Of a stretch of DNA of 64,000 nucleotides, positions 18,693 through 27,356 are shown piece after piece (position 1 is the stretch's first letter; each line of letters starts with the position of its first letter). The notes below the pieces were generated by a model. The model had not been told where the DNA came from. It worked only from the letters and a program-made list of their open reading frames with translations, and searched no databases. The stretch is from assembly GCA_023393455.1 (NCBI GenBank), contig JAEWLJ010000017.1, positions 1 through 64,000 on the forward strand, written 5' to 3'. The position numbers were made by a program, and so were the translations under genes. Origin of the DNA: Methanobacteriota archaeon (lineage in GTDB: Archaea; Halobacteriota; Methanomicrobia; Methanomicrobiales; Methanoculleaceae).

Positions 18693-19487
18693 ATGGAAGA
18701 ATTTGCATCACTCCAGAAGAGTATCGAGAGACTGATCCGGATCAAGTGCTCGAACTACAAGGAGGACTACATCAAACGGCGCATCCTCTCGCGGATGCGC
18801 CTGACGAACACCACGGATTTCGAGGCGTACCATAAGTACCTCCTCGCGAATCCCCAGGAACACGACCTGCTCAGGAACGCACTCACCATCAACGTCACCA
18901 AATTTTTCCGCGACCCGGGGGTCTTCGAAGTGATACGCCGGGAGATACTCCCGGATATCGCCCGCCGCAAAAACGCAATCAGGATCTGGTGTGCCGGTTG
19001 CTCCACGGGTGAGGAGCCCTATTCGCTCGCCATCCTCGCGCACGAACTGATGGCTCTTCATCAAAATGTCACTGTAACGATACACGCGACCGATATCGAT
19101 ACCGGGGTTCTGCAGAAGGCCATGGCCGGGATCTACGACAGAAAGGCGCTCGAAAACATCGACGATAGAAGGATCCGAAAGCACTTCATCGCCCACGAAG
19201 ACGGCACGTTTGAAGTTCGCCCCCATATCAAAAGCCTGGTTAAATTCCGGGAGCACGACCTGATGTCGGGCGTCCCGATCTCCCGATACCTCGACACCGT
19301 CACCTGCCGCAACGTCACCATCTACTTCACCGAGAAGCAGAAGAACGACCTTACGCGTCTATTTCATTCCGCACTTGCCGCTGATGGTTACTATGTCATC
19401 GGGAAGACCGAGTACCTGGCAAGAGAGGTGGAGCACCTTTTTGTGCCGTACAACGCCATGCAGAAGATACTGCGCAAGGCTGCCTGA
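18693..19487 (+). CDS. cheR: Chemotaxis protein methyltransferase CheR
   Basis: A 264-residue CheR, which methylates receptor glutamates using S-adenosylmethionine. The SAM-binding segment IRIWCAGCSTGEEPYSLAI is near residue 96, and the C-terminal region has YLDTVTCRNVTIYFTEKQK. The N-terminal helical domain (YKEDYIKRRILSRMRL) is also typical. The gene closes the ParA-MCP-CheW-CheR cluster. CheA, CheB, CheY, CheC and CheD are not in the window. Confidence 0.95.
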   Translation: MEEFASLQKSIERLIRIKCSNYKEDYIKRRILSRMRLTNTTDFEAYHKYLLANPQEHDLLRNALTINVTKFFRDPGVFEVIRREILPDIARRKNAIRIWCAGCSTGEEPYSLAILAHELMALHQNVTVTIHATDIDTGVLQKAMAGIYDRKALENIDDRRIRKHFIAHEDGTFEVRPHIKSLVKFREHDLMSGVPISRYLDTVTCRNVTIYFTEKQKNDLTRLFHSALAADGYYVIGKTEYLAREVEHLFVPYNAMQKILRKAA

Positions 19488-19490
19488 GCG

Positions 19491-19748
19491 TCACCAGAGG
19501 TAGCCGGATTCCACGTCCGTCTCGTTCTCCTCGAACTGCGACATCCGGTGCATGAAGGCCCTTCGGGCCTTATAACGCTTCAACTCGGAGAAGAGCAGGT
19601 AAAAATTTACGCCAACGACGATGATGATGAGCATAAGGCTGATCCAGAGCTGGCTACCGCTCTGGGTTGTGATGAAGGTCGCCGCAAGGAGCACCACGAA
19701 GGAGATCAGGTAAAATATTACCCACGTGCGCACCTCAGTGACATCCAT
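19491..19748 (-). CDS. Small two-helix membrane protein
   Basis: An 85-residue protein with two hydrophobic helices (about residues 10-28 and 33-52) followed by a basic, charged tail (ELKRYKARRAFMHRMSQFEE). It converges on cheR with only 3 bases between stops. No family was recognised, and function is unknown. Confidence 0.6.
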   Translation of the reverse strand: MDVTEVRTWVIFYLISFVVLLAATFITTQSGSQLWISLMLIIIVVGVNFYLLFSELKRYKARRAFMHRMSQFEENETDVESGYLW

Positions 19749-19921
19749 GCTATCAGAGGATTGTGGTCGCGGCTTCTTATTAACGGTTCCGTTTTTGGGA
19801 TTCCATCATGAAGGTGGGTTCTCAAAAAACCGGGTCAACCCGGCCCACAAGCGACCTTCTCCGTCGATCTCCAGGGAGAGCAAACCCGAAGAACTTTTAC
19901 CCCATACATCCACTTTAATCT

Positions 19922-20521
19922 GTGGATAAAGGCGACGTCTTCAGCATTCTTGCCGCCCTGGTCATTGTCTCCGTGCTGGTGCTGCTCGTTCGGCCGCCCA
20001 TAGCGGAGGCCGGACCGGAGGCTCCGGAGATCCAGGACCCGACGCCTCCCATCACCATCTCCCCCGCACAGACGCCTGCCGCGCCGTCCGAACCCACCAG
20101 ATTCTCCTACGCGACCGGAGTCTGGGACTACCCCCTCTGCCATCTCCCCGGCAACCTCGCGCTTTATGGAGGTTCCGACCCGCCATGGCGGGGAACGCGG
20201 GAGACCATCCCGTTCGCTTACATCGAGGAGGGGCGAGGCGGCATCACCGAGGTCTTCCATGTGCCCTACGCGGTGTGGAGGCTCAACTGCACTGTTTCCT
20301 CGACGATAAGGCCCCAGGCAGCGCATTTCAGGATGGCACTTGTGGAGTTCGAGAGCGGGAACGTCGTCGAGGGGGCCGACCTGCACTACCCCGGCGGTAT
20401 CATCAAAAACGTCGAGAGGGGAGGAAAGGACTTTTACCTCATCGTCAGCGTGGATGAAGTGGATTCATACCGCATCACCCTGGAGACGCTCCCCGAATAC
20501 ATCTCCGCCCCTCTCGGGTGA
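19922..20521 (+). CDS. Membrane-anchored extracytoplasmic protein
   Basis: A 199-residue protein with an N-terminal signal anchor (SILAALVIVSVLVLLVRP, residues 7-24), a Pro/Thr-rich linker (PTPPITISPAQTPAAPSEPT) and a folded beta-rich domain of about 130 residues (WDYPLCHLPGNLALYGG, YAVWRLNCTVSSTIRPQ, FYLIVSVDEVDSYRITLE). The start is a GTG at 19922. It is probably exposed outside the cell. The domain is reminiscent of archaeal surface beta-sandwich domains, but no named family was recognised. Confidence 0.65.
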   Translation: MDKGDVFSILAALVIVSVLVLLVRPPIAEAGPEAPEIQDPTPPITISPAQTPAAPSEPTRFSYATGVWDYPLCHLPGNLALYGGSDPPWRGTRETIPFAYIEEGRGGITEVFHVPYAVWRLNCTVSSTIRPQAAHFRMALVEFESGNVVEGADLHYPGGIIKNVERGGKDFYLIVSVDEVDSYRITLETLPEYISAPLG

Positions 20522-20557
20522 GGGCATCCCAGCGATGCTGTTGTAGTTGCGGGGACT

Positions 20558-20743
20558 TTAGATCTTTTCGACGGTCACCCTGACCCGGTCGCCGGCCTGC
20601 ACGCCATGTCCTTTGGGGACATCGATGTTGAACCAGAGCACCTCCGGGTTTTCATGGTTCTTGTCCTGGGACATGAGGCAGTCTTTGTGCTCGTTGATAT
20701 TGGCTACAAATTCGATTGGTGCTTCGAACTCAATGATCTTCAT
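20558..20743 (-). CDS. Small conserved protein of unknown function
   Basis: A 61-residue protein beginning MKIIEFEAPIEFVANINEHK and ending GVQAGDRVRVTVEKI, which resembles a small beta-barrel such as a TRAM/OB-like or SPOUT-adaptor fold. The longer frame to 20800 overlaps the upstream gene and is unlikely. It follows the DUF7123-like gene on the same strand with a gap of 29 bases. Function is unknown. Confidence 0.5.
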   Translation of the reverse strand: MKIIEFEAPIEFVANINEHKDCLMSQDKNHENPEVLWFNIDVPKGHGVQAGDRVRVTVEKI

Positions 20744-20772
20744 GTCGTAGAATAGAGCGTTCCAGGATAAAA

Positions 20773-21024
20773 TTATGATGCACGGGAGGTGACTCGCCAC
20801 GTGGTGCTGTTCGAATAACTCCAGCGTCGGATATCCAACTCGTCGCAGATCTCGGAGAGGATAGCAAGGTTGATGCCGACCTCTTTTGCGGAAAGGCCAA
20901 GATCCGTTGCGATATACTTGGATTTAAAGTAAGATTTTCCGGCTCGCAGTCCGGTTTTGAGGTGATACAGGATCCTTCGCTGGGTGTCGCTATATTTCTC
21001 TTTAATACGATCTTTTGTCGACAT
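20773..21024 (-). CDS. Small winged-helix protein, DUF7123-like
   Basis: An 83-residue protein with a helix-turn-helix-like core: TQRRILYHLKTGLRAGKSYF, then TDLGLSAKEVGINLAILSEI, and a C-terminal WSYSNSTTWRVT wing. This pattern resembles DUF7123-type proteins of euryarchaea. It is probably a DNA-binding protein. A TATA-like block (TTATAAATATT read on the minus strand near 21065-21075) lies upstream. Confidence 0.6.
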   Translation of the reverse strand: MSTKDRIKEKYSDTQRRILYHLKTGLRAGKSYFKSKYIATDLGLSAKEVGINLAILSEICDELDIRRWSYSNSTTWRVTSRAS

Positions 21025-21279
21025 CGACTGTTTCCCTCGTGAGCAAGTCTTTTTTGACTAGATCAATATTTATAACTACCTATTTGTGTCTAAAAATATT
21101 ACAGCAGATATACTAATCAGTGCATACAATTGAGCATCGTCGCTCCGATCGGGCGGGCAGGGAGCACCATCTGCAGCTCCGAGAGCGGAGTACAGTTCCC
21201 ACAAGCGCGAGAACCGGAGGGGGGAGGGGCGCTCCCGGCAGCCCTGCCCCCGGGCGACTGCTCTCCCGGCATGCCGCCG

Positions 21280-21867
21280 TCACCTTCGGTTCCGCCTGAA
21301 CACGACGACGAGCGCGGCGGCGAGAGCGGCCAGGATGGCCCCGGCGAGCGAGAGAGGAGCGACCTGTGTCGCACTCCCGTTGATCTGTGCCGCCTGGATC
21401 GGCGTGAACGTCGGTAACTCTGTCGTGGCGGTACCTGCCGGCGTCGCCTCGTCCGTCCCGACCACGACAGGAGGACTGGTCTCGTTGGTCGTACTGTTGC
21501 CGGTCACGGTCAGAGTCTCTTCGGGTGTCTCGTTCTCCACCAGCGTAAGTTCGGGCGCCTCATCCTCAGTTATCCCGGCCAGAGTCTCCTCGGGTGTCTC
21601 GTTCTCCACCAGCGTAAGTTCGGGTGTCGCATCCTCCGCTATCCCGGCCAGAGTCTCCTCGGGTGTCCCGGTCTCGTCCGGCGTCTCGTCGTCGGGGATC
21701 TCTTCCGGAGTCTCCTCCGTCACGGTCTCGCCGGGTGTCGGAGCGAGCGTCCAGGTCAGCGGTTCCGTGGCTGTCGTGCTCTGGGCTGCTACGGGGAGCA
21801 CAACGGCCGCTGCCGCCAGAAGCAGCACGGCCAGAAGTGCTCTCCAAGCCCGTAGATTTCCTGTCAT
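21280..21867 (-). CDS. Acidic Thr/Glu-repeat surface protein with C-terminal membrane anchor
   Basis: A 195-residue exported protein. An N-terminal signal peptide (LLAVLLLAAAAVVLPVAAQS) precedes a low-complexity region made of a 23-residue unit (TPEETLAGIAEDATPELTLV plus ENE) in two near-perfect copies and a third truncated one. The C-terminus has a transmembrane helix and a basic tail (AGAILAALAAALVVVFRRNRR without its first residue). This is the architecture of a PGF-like or stalk-type surface anchor. The ATG at 21867 fits a TATA box at about 21893-21904 with a 6-base leader; another ATG lies at 21879. Confidence 0.65.
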   Translation of the reverse strand: MTGNLRAWRALLAVLLLAAAAVVLPVAAQSTTATEPLTWTLAPTPGETVTEETPEEIPDDETPDETGTPEETLAGIAEDATPELTLVENETPEETLAGITEDEAPELTLVENETPEETLTVTGNSTTNETSPPVVVGTDEATPAGTATTELPTFTPIQAAQINGSATQVAPLSLAGAILAALAAALVVVFRRNRR

Positions 21868-22101
21868 GAGAGCCCACATAGGAAATAACCCTATTTTTAT
21901 ATTTCGGTCGCCATCAAAATAATATCGACGGTTAACCACTCAATGTGCCCCGCTATATGGCGATAGCAGGCTTCGCTTCATAGCGACAATGATCTGAGAA
22001 GAGAATGAAGAAGCAGTACTGTACCGGCTTTTCGAGGCCCTGAACGCGGTTGATCCAGGATCGAGCCGGCCCCCGACTGGAACACGCTAAAGAATTAGCG
22101 A

Positions 22102-23937
22102 TCAGATTGGTGCTTCACCAATCTTCCGGATCAGGCTATCGAGCACCACATCGCGCATACCTTCCACGAACTTGATGCTCCCGACGACAAGGTGACCGCC
22201 GCCGCTCACTCCCCCGCCGGAGATCTCGCTATGGAGCTCACGCACCATCTGGGGTATGTTCATCATGACGCCACGAGAACGCAGGACGGCAAAGTCCGGC
22301 CCGAACCCAAGCGTAACGATCGGTTCTCCCGGGTGCTGGCGAACCAGCCGGTCATGCACCTCCCCGGAAGTCTTCCCGGGCGGCGGGAACGTGAACCGGT
22401 GGGCAAACAGTTCCACGTCAAGCATGAAGAGGTGAGCGTTGTTTGCAAGCATCCGGCTCTCGACGTGAGGCATGATGGCCTCGAGCTGCTCCTCGATCGC
22501 GTGATTCGCCTCTTCGACAAGCAGGTTGACGAACATTTCGTGGCGCTCGGGGTTGCCGGAGAGGTTCAGGATCTCCTTGACGATCTCTCTCCCGTCGCTG
22601 AACCGGAGCCAGAACTGCTCGTAGTCGAGCGCGAGCGCGATGTTGCGGCAATCATCCTCCGAGTACTCGGGCGCAGCAACCGCGAGGTAGCGGGCACGCT
22701 CCGGCGCTTCACTCCGGTCGCCGACCCCCGCGATCGCCGGCAGGTGCCGGATCTGGTTCTCGACCGCCGGGTTGACCATCCGGGCGACCTCTGCCCCGAG
22801 CATCCCGGCCGTGACCCCGTAATCGCCGCCCACATGGTAGGGGTTGACGTGCCCGATCAGGTAATCGTCCACGATCTCGTCGGGGTGGTGATGATCGACG
22901 ACCATCACCGGGAGATCGAAGATCCGGGTCACTTTCAGCGACGGCATGTCCTCCTCGGTCGATCCGTTGTCCATCAGGAGGATCATCGGCATCTTCTGCC
23001 CGTAGCGGGCGTTGTCCTTGAGGGCGAAGTCGAGATCCCGCGTGATATCCTCGATCTCGTAGAACGGAGCCTTGGACGGCGAGCGCTTGAAGAGGAAAAA
23101 TTCTGCGTCGAAGTCCCCGCCGCTCTCCCGGATCAGCGCGGTCACCGCCTGTTCGATGGCAACGGCGGCGCAGATACCGTCCGCATCCGCATGGTGCCGG
23201 AGGATGATCGGCCGCGCTGTCAGGACGGCTTTCCTTATCTCCTTTGCCACTTTCCGCATCTGCGGCCTCAGGGCCTCGAGAACCTCGCTCTCCACCAGGA
23301 ACGGGAGGTCGACCGGCTCCGCCCGCTCATCGAGCGCCGCGTCGATGCGCTCCCTGACCCGGGCCGCATCCTCCGGCTCCATGACCGTCACGGACGAGGC
23401 CTCGATCTGGAGCTGGTTGTTGCGCTGCATCACCTCGCCCACGAGGGCGACGATATCCCCGAGTTCTACCTCGGGGTACGCGCGGACGCCCGCCTCGACG
23501 AACGCAGCGGCGTTCGCGGTGCCTGATGCGTCCACGACCGTGAAGATCGTCGGACCGGACGTCTGCTTGATCTGGGCGACCTCGCCCTCGATCAGTACCG
23601 TCCTGCCGATTTTCTTCCCGATATCGGCAATAAGCACGGTCGTCGTCGTTTTAGTCACGTTCTGTGTCTGGTAGACGGTCGGTGTGACCTCTTCGAGGTC
23701 GATGTTGCCGTTATTCCGGATCTGGAGGACGTGAACGATGATCGGGTCGTGCTCGGTATGCTGCACCTTCACGTTGCTCTTATGAACAAGCCCTTTGACC
23801 CGGTCACTTAACTGGACAAAAACGCCGAACGGGGCAAACCCCTGCACCCGCCCGAGGTAGGTCTTCCCTTCCTCCACCTCGTCGAGACTGCAGTTCGCAC
23901 CGAGGCGGTAAACAATTGTATCTTCAGTATCTCCCAT
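22102..23937 (-). CDS. DHH-family phosphoesterase with S1 and OB domains (RecJ/GAN-like)
   Basis: A 611-residue protein. An N-terminal S1 domain (GKTYLGRVQGFAPFGVFVQL, about residues 20-80) is followed by an OB-fold (about 115-200), a DHH domain and a DHHA1 domain ending in GGGVSGGGHLVVGSIKF. Catalytic motifs are visible: RHHADADGICAA (motif I), MDNGS, VVDHHHPD and HVNPYHVGGD. Archaeal proteins of this kind are RecJ-like nucleases that act on single-stranded DNA or RNA, often with the replication complex. The start at 23937 fits the S1 domain; the longer frame overlaps the upstream gene. It is last in the leftward gene run. Confidence 0.85.
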   Translation of the reverse strand: MGDTEDTIVYRLGANCSLDEVEEGKTYLGRVQGFAPFGVFVQLSDRVKGLVHKSNVKVQHTEHDPIIVHVLQIRNNGNIDLEEVTPTVYQTQNVTKTTTTVLIADIGKKIGRTVLIEGEVAQIKQTSGPTIFTVVDASGTANAAAFVEAGVRAYPEVELGDIVALVGEVMQRNNQLQIEASSVTVMEPEDAARVRERIDAALDERAEPVDLPFLVESEVLEALRPQMRKVAKEIRKAVLTARPIILRHHADADGICAAVAIEQAVTALIRESGGDFDAEFFLFKRSPSKAPFYEIEDITRDLDFALKDNARYGQKMPMILLMDNGSTEEDMPSLKVTRIFDLPVMVVDHHHPDEIVDDYLIGHVNPYHVGGDYGVTAGMLGAEVARMVNPAVENQIRHLPAIAGVGDRSEAPERARYLAVAAPEYSEDDCRNIALALDYEQFWLRFSDGREIVKEILNLSGNPERHEMFVNLLVEEANHAIEEQLEAIMPHVESRMLANNAHLFMLDVELFAHRFTFPPPGKTSGEVHDRLVRQHPGEPIVTLGFGPDFAVLRSRGVMMNIPQMVRELHSEISGGGVSGGGHLVVGSIKFVEGMRDVVLDSLIRKIGEAPI

Positions 23938-23951
23938 AGTAATTCTCCCAA

Positions 23952-25154
23952 TTATTCTTCGGACACCTCGGCGGTGTGCCCGGCAAGCTCGTAAAGCCGG
24001 CACTCACCGTCCCGTCTGCCCTTAGCGATGATGGTATCGCCGCTCTGCAGCCGGACGCTCTTTCCCGGGCGGTAGACCCACCGGTCGCCGTGCTTGATGG
24101 CGAGCACGACCATCCCGGTAACCGTCGCAAGCGACACCTCCCTGAGCGTCTTCCCCGCAAGCGGCGACGACGGCGTCACGATCATCCGGGTGATGATCTC
24201 ATCTGATTCCCGGACGATCTTCTTGAATATCGGCGGAATCTCGATATCGCGCAGTAAGACGTCGACGATCGAGTGAGCTGAGTCGCTGATCGCCTGCGCG
24301 AACGAGGTCATATACAGCAGGCCGCGAAGGTAGCGCACATCCTCGATCTTTCGAGCCGCTTCAAGGACCCAGAGATCCAGGTCGTAGCGCATATCATCGA
24401 GCGTCGAGTCGAGGGCGACCACCTCGTGCGCCACCTCCATGTTGTTGAAGAGAAGAGACGTGTATGCCAGCCCGACGGAGAGTTCCGAGAGGTTCTTCAT
24501 CTCGATTATCAACTGGACTGCCCGGTCGAGATCGTCGACATCGCCCGCAGACGAGGGCTCGCCCCGGGAACGCTCCATGGACCCCGCCATCTCAGAGAGG
24601 ATCTCCTCGCCGGCCTCCGGGCCCCTCGCTATCAGGATATCGTCGCTCTCCACCCGGGTGGTCCTGTCGGGGTCGTAGATCCAGCCTCTCCCGCGTCGGA
24701 TGGCAATCACCTGCATACCCGTCGTGCTCTGGACCTTGAGGGCGCCGAGCGTGTGGCCGACAAGCTCGCTTCCCTGGCTGACGATAACCCGGGTGACGAT
24801 CTCTTCGGCCTCCGGAAAGACCCGCTTGAGTTTCGCGGGGAACCTGATGTCTTTTAAGATGAGTTTTGCTATATCCGAGGCCGAGTTCGCGATCCTCTCC
24901 GCCGCTTCGGCCACCTGGAGCATACCGCTCATCGCCTCGGCCTCTTCGATCCTTCTCGCGCCGAGGACACTCTGGATTCTGGCCTGGTAAACCAGATTGT
25001 TCATCCTCTCCTCGAGGTTGATCACCTCGAGCGCTATCTCTTTGCTGTCGAAGAGGATCGCTGAATAAGAAAGATCGACCATCAACTCGGAGACGTCCTT
25101 CATCTCGATCAGGACGTCTTTGAAGCTGATCGGCTGATATTCATGTTCCATCAT
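23952..25154 (-). CDS. Duplicated PhoU plus RCK_C (TrkA-C) domain protein
   Basis: A 400-residue protein made of two similar halves. Each has a PhoU-like helical domain (SELMVDLSYSAILFDSKEIA and SELSVGLAYTSLLFNNMEVA) and then an RCK_C domain (GMQVIAIRRGRGWIYDPDRT and GMVVLAIKHGDRWVYRPGKS). RCK_C domains bind ligands such as cyclic di-AMP or ions and gate transporters. It is immediately downstream of the MgtE-like transporter gene, so it probably regulates that transporter. Two ATGs, at 25154 and 25151, are possible starts. Confidence 0.85.
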   Translation of the reverse strand: MMEHEYQPISFKDVLIEMKDVSELMVDLSYSAILFDSKEIALEVINLEERMNNLVYQARIQSVLGARRIEEAEAMSGMLQVAEAAERIANSASDIAKLILKDIRFPAKLKRVFPEAEEIVTRVIVSQGSELVGHTLGALKVQSTTGMQVIAIRRGRGWIYDPDRTTRVESDDILIARGPEAGEEILSEMAGSMERSRGEPSSAGDVDDLDRAVQLIIEMKNLSELSVGLAYTSLLFNNMEVAHEVVALDSTLDDMRYDLDLWVLEAARKIEDVRYLRGLLYMTSFAQAISDSAHSIVDVLLRDIEIPPIFKKIVRESDEIITRMIVTPSSPLAGKTLREVSLATVTGMVVLAIKHGDRWVYRPGKSVRLQSGDTIIAKGRRDGECRLYELAGHTAEVSEE

Positions 25155-25184
25155 GGCTTTTAACCGTCGTTCTCCATTCTTTCA

Positions 25185-26381
25185 CTACAGTAGCAGGCCT
25201 ATCGCAGTCACGAGCGCGGCTGCACCGATCAGGTCGATCAGGCTTGTGATGACAGGGACCCCGAAGTTATCGGGATCGAGGCCGTACCGGAATGAAAGGC
25301 TCGCGGTGACGTATGCCACCCCGTTCACCAGTGTCATGACGACCAGACCCGCCGCAAGGCTGATAGCGACCAGCATGCCGAGGCCGGGGCTGTTCAGCCC
25401 CATGAGCACCGCCGCACCATGCGCGATGAGCGCCAGCAGTGGAAGCAGTATCAACGTATAGAGGTAGGAAATAATAAAATGATGCACCACGCCGCGCTCG
25501 GGGAGGAACGAGGGGTTGAGCTCGCCGGTGTGCATCCCCGTCGAGAGGCGCGACCCAAGAATGCCGCCAATCGACCCGAGAACGCCCGTAAACGGCGGTA
25601 TCAGGATGAGGAAGACCGCGATCGTCATCAGGGCGTCGAGATTATATGAGTAGGTCAGACCGGCAAGCGTGCCGAGGACGCTGAGCGGGATGAGGAGTGC
25701 GAGGTTCTCCCGGACGATCGGCCTGATCCCTTCCGGCCGGTGCCGGGTGTAGATGACGGCGGCGACAGTGGCAGCGACCATGATGCCCCCGAGTATCAGG
25801 CGCATCGCAGGAGAGAGGAGCATAACGAACGTCGCCGAGAGGATGAGTATGGGGAGCGTAACGATGTCCCCCGAGGTGGTGACGGTCGGTGCGCCGATCA
25901 TGTCGAGATCGAGACCGTAGCGATAGCTTGCAAGGGCGATGAGCAGGGTGACTGCTGTGACTATGACCCCCGCGACGATGCCGGTGACGACCGAGATCAG
26001 CACGAGGTCGGTGACCCCTATCACCGGGGATCCGAAGATACGGCTCCCCACGTAGGAGAAGATACCGATCACGAACGCCAGGAGAATGGTTACCACGAAC
26101 GAGGCGCGGATGTTGTCGCCGAGAACGCTTCCTTCACCGAACTCAATGGAGAACTCCCCGAGATGCATCGCCGAAGAGAGGCGGGAGGCAAAGACGCCGG
26201 CGATGCTCCCCCGGATATGGATGATCGAGGGCAGGAGCACCAGCAGACCTGGTATCAGCGCGAGGACTTCACTGACGCTACCGAGATAGATCCCCGCAAT
26301 GCTCAGGACAATGGCGCTGACGAGCAGGGCACCGAGACCCGTAAGTATCAGGCGGCTCTGGCTGGATAGACCCTGCTCCAT
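25185..26381 (-). CDS. MgtE/SLC41-like divalent cation transporter
   Basis: A 398-residue membrane protein with two repeated MgtE-type transport domains. The signature PGLLVLLPSIIHIRGSIAGV near residue 45 recurs as PPFTGVLGSIGGILGSRLST in the second half, each followed by a polar loop with MHxGE. There is no cytoplasmic CBS domain, unlike bacterial MgtE. It probably moves Mg2+ or another divalent cation. The start at 26381 is preferred because GGTGAT lies just upstream, but GTG/ATG codons at 26390 and 26387 are also possible. Confidence 0.85.
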   Translation of the reverse strand: MEQGLSSQSRLILTGLGALLVSAIVLSIAGIYLGSVSEVLALIPGLLVLLPSIIHIRGSIAGVFASRLSSAMHLGEFSIEFGEGSVLGDNIRASFVVTILLAFVIGIFSYVGSRIFGSPVIGVTDLVLISVVTGIVAGVIVTAVTLLIALASYRYGLDLDMIGAPTVTTSGDIVTLPILILSATFVMLLSPAMRLILGGIMVAATVAAVIYTRHRPEGIRPIVRENLALLIPLSVLGTLAGLTYSYNLDALMTIAVFLILIPPFTGVLGSIGGILGSRLSTGMHTGELNPSFLPERGVVHHFIISYLYTLILLPLLALIAHGAAVLMGLNSPGLGMLVAISLAAGLVVMTLVNGVAYVTASLSFRYGLDPDNFGVPVITSLIDLIGAAALVTAIGLLL

Positions 26382-26402
26382 CACCATCACCGTCCATCTC
26401 GA

Positions 26403-27356
26403 TCAACTCCGGTACGGGATCTCCAGCACGGTCAGATCGGCCGGTAGAATCACGTCTCCCTCATAATATCGCTTTGCATCCTGTATATGGTTTGCTGTGC
26501 TCGTATAACGGGAACTTATATGCATCAGGGCGAGCATGCGGGCGCCCAGCGCCGTCGCGGCTTTGCCTGCCTCTCCGGAAGTCGAGTGCAGGACATCGCG
26601 GGCGCGAGCGCTCTCCTGGTCGTCGAAGGTGGCGTCGTGGATCAGGAGATCGGCGCCTCGCATCATCGCCGCGGTCTCGGGCTGGTCCTGGAGCGGGCGG
26701 GTGTCGCCGGTATAAGCGATCTTCCTGCCCGGGCGCGACTCCCCCATCACGTCGGCGGGCCGGATGACAATATCGACACCATCGCGAACGACGTGAACAT
26801 CCTCCCCGCGCTGCAGCCGTCCGAAGAGCGGGCCCGGCGGGACGCCGAGTTCGATCGCCCGCTCGCGGTTGAACCTGCCCGGCCGCTCATCCTCCTCCAG
26901 CACGTAGCCGAGCCCGGGGATGCCGTGGGACGTTGCGAACGCCCGGACGGTGTAGCCGTTGAAGGGCACGACCGAACCGTGCTCGAGGGGATGGGCGGTG
27001 ACGGAGAAACCCCGGGTGTGGCGGCTGATCCTCTGCACGAGATCGACGAAATCGCCGACCCAGGGCGGCCCGTAGATCGGGAGCGACTCGGTCCGCCCCA
27101 TGAACGCGAGCGTCTCGACGAGCCCGAAGACACCGAGGAAGTGGTCGGCGTGCCAGTGAGTGATGAAGACGGCGTTCACCGTAAACCCGGTCCGGGCGCG
27201 CATCATCTGCTGCTGGGTGCCCTCCCCGCAGTCGAAGAGCAGGGTGTCGGAACCCCGCCGGATCAGGAGCGAGGAGGGATTCCTCTGCGGCGAGGGGAGT
27301 GCTCCCGCGGTGCCGAGGAAATGAACGTGGAGGGTCTCGCCAGCTATACGAACCAC
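26403..27356 (-). CDS. rnz: Ribonuclease Z (tRNA 3' endonuclease)
   Basis: A 317-residue RNase Z, which removes 3' trailers from tRNA precursors. The metallo-beta-lactamase site is present as ITHWHADHFLG near residue 65, with LFDCGEGTQQQM before it, an exosite-like region, and AYTGDTRP and MHISSRY later. Length is normal. It starts with GTG at 27356 and overlaps the 3' end of the isomerase gene by 13 bases. Confidence 0.95.
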   Translation of the reverse strand: MVRIAGETLHVHFLGTAGALPSPQRNPSSLLIRRGSDTLLFDCGEGTQQQMMRARTGFTVNAVFITHWHADHFLGVFGLVETLAFMGRTESLPIYGPPWVGDFVDLVQRISRHTRGFSVTAHPLEHGSVVPFNGYTVRAFATSHGIPGLGYVLEEDERPGRFNRERAIELGVPPGPLFGRLQRGEDVHVVRDGVDIVIRPADVMGESRPGRKIAYTGDTRPLQDQPETAAMMRGADLLIHDATFDDQESARARDVLHSTSGEAGKAATALGARMLALMHISSRYTSTANHIQDAKRYYEGDVILPADLTVLEIPYRS

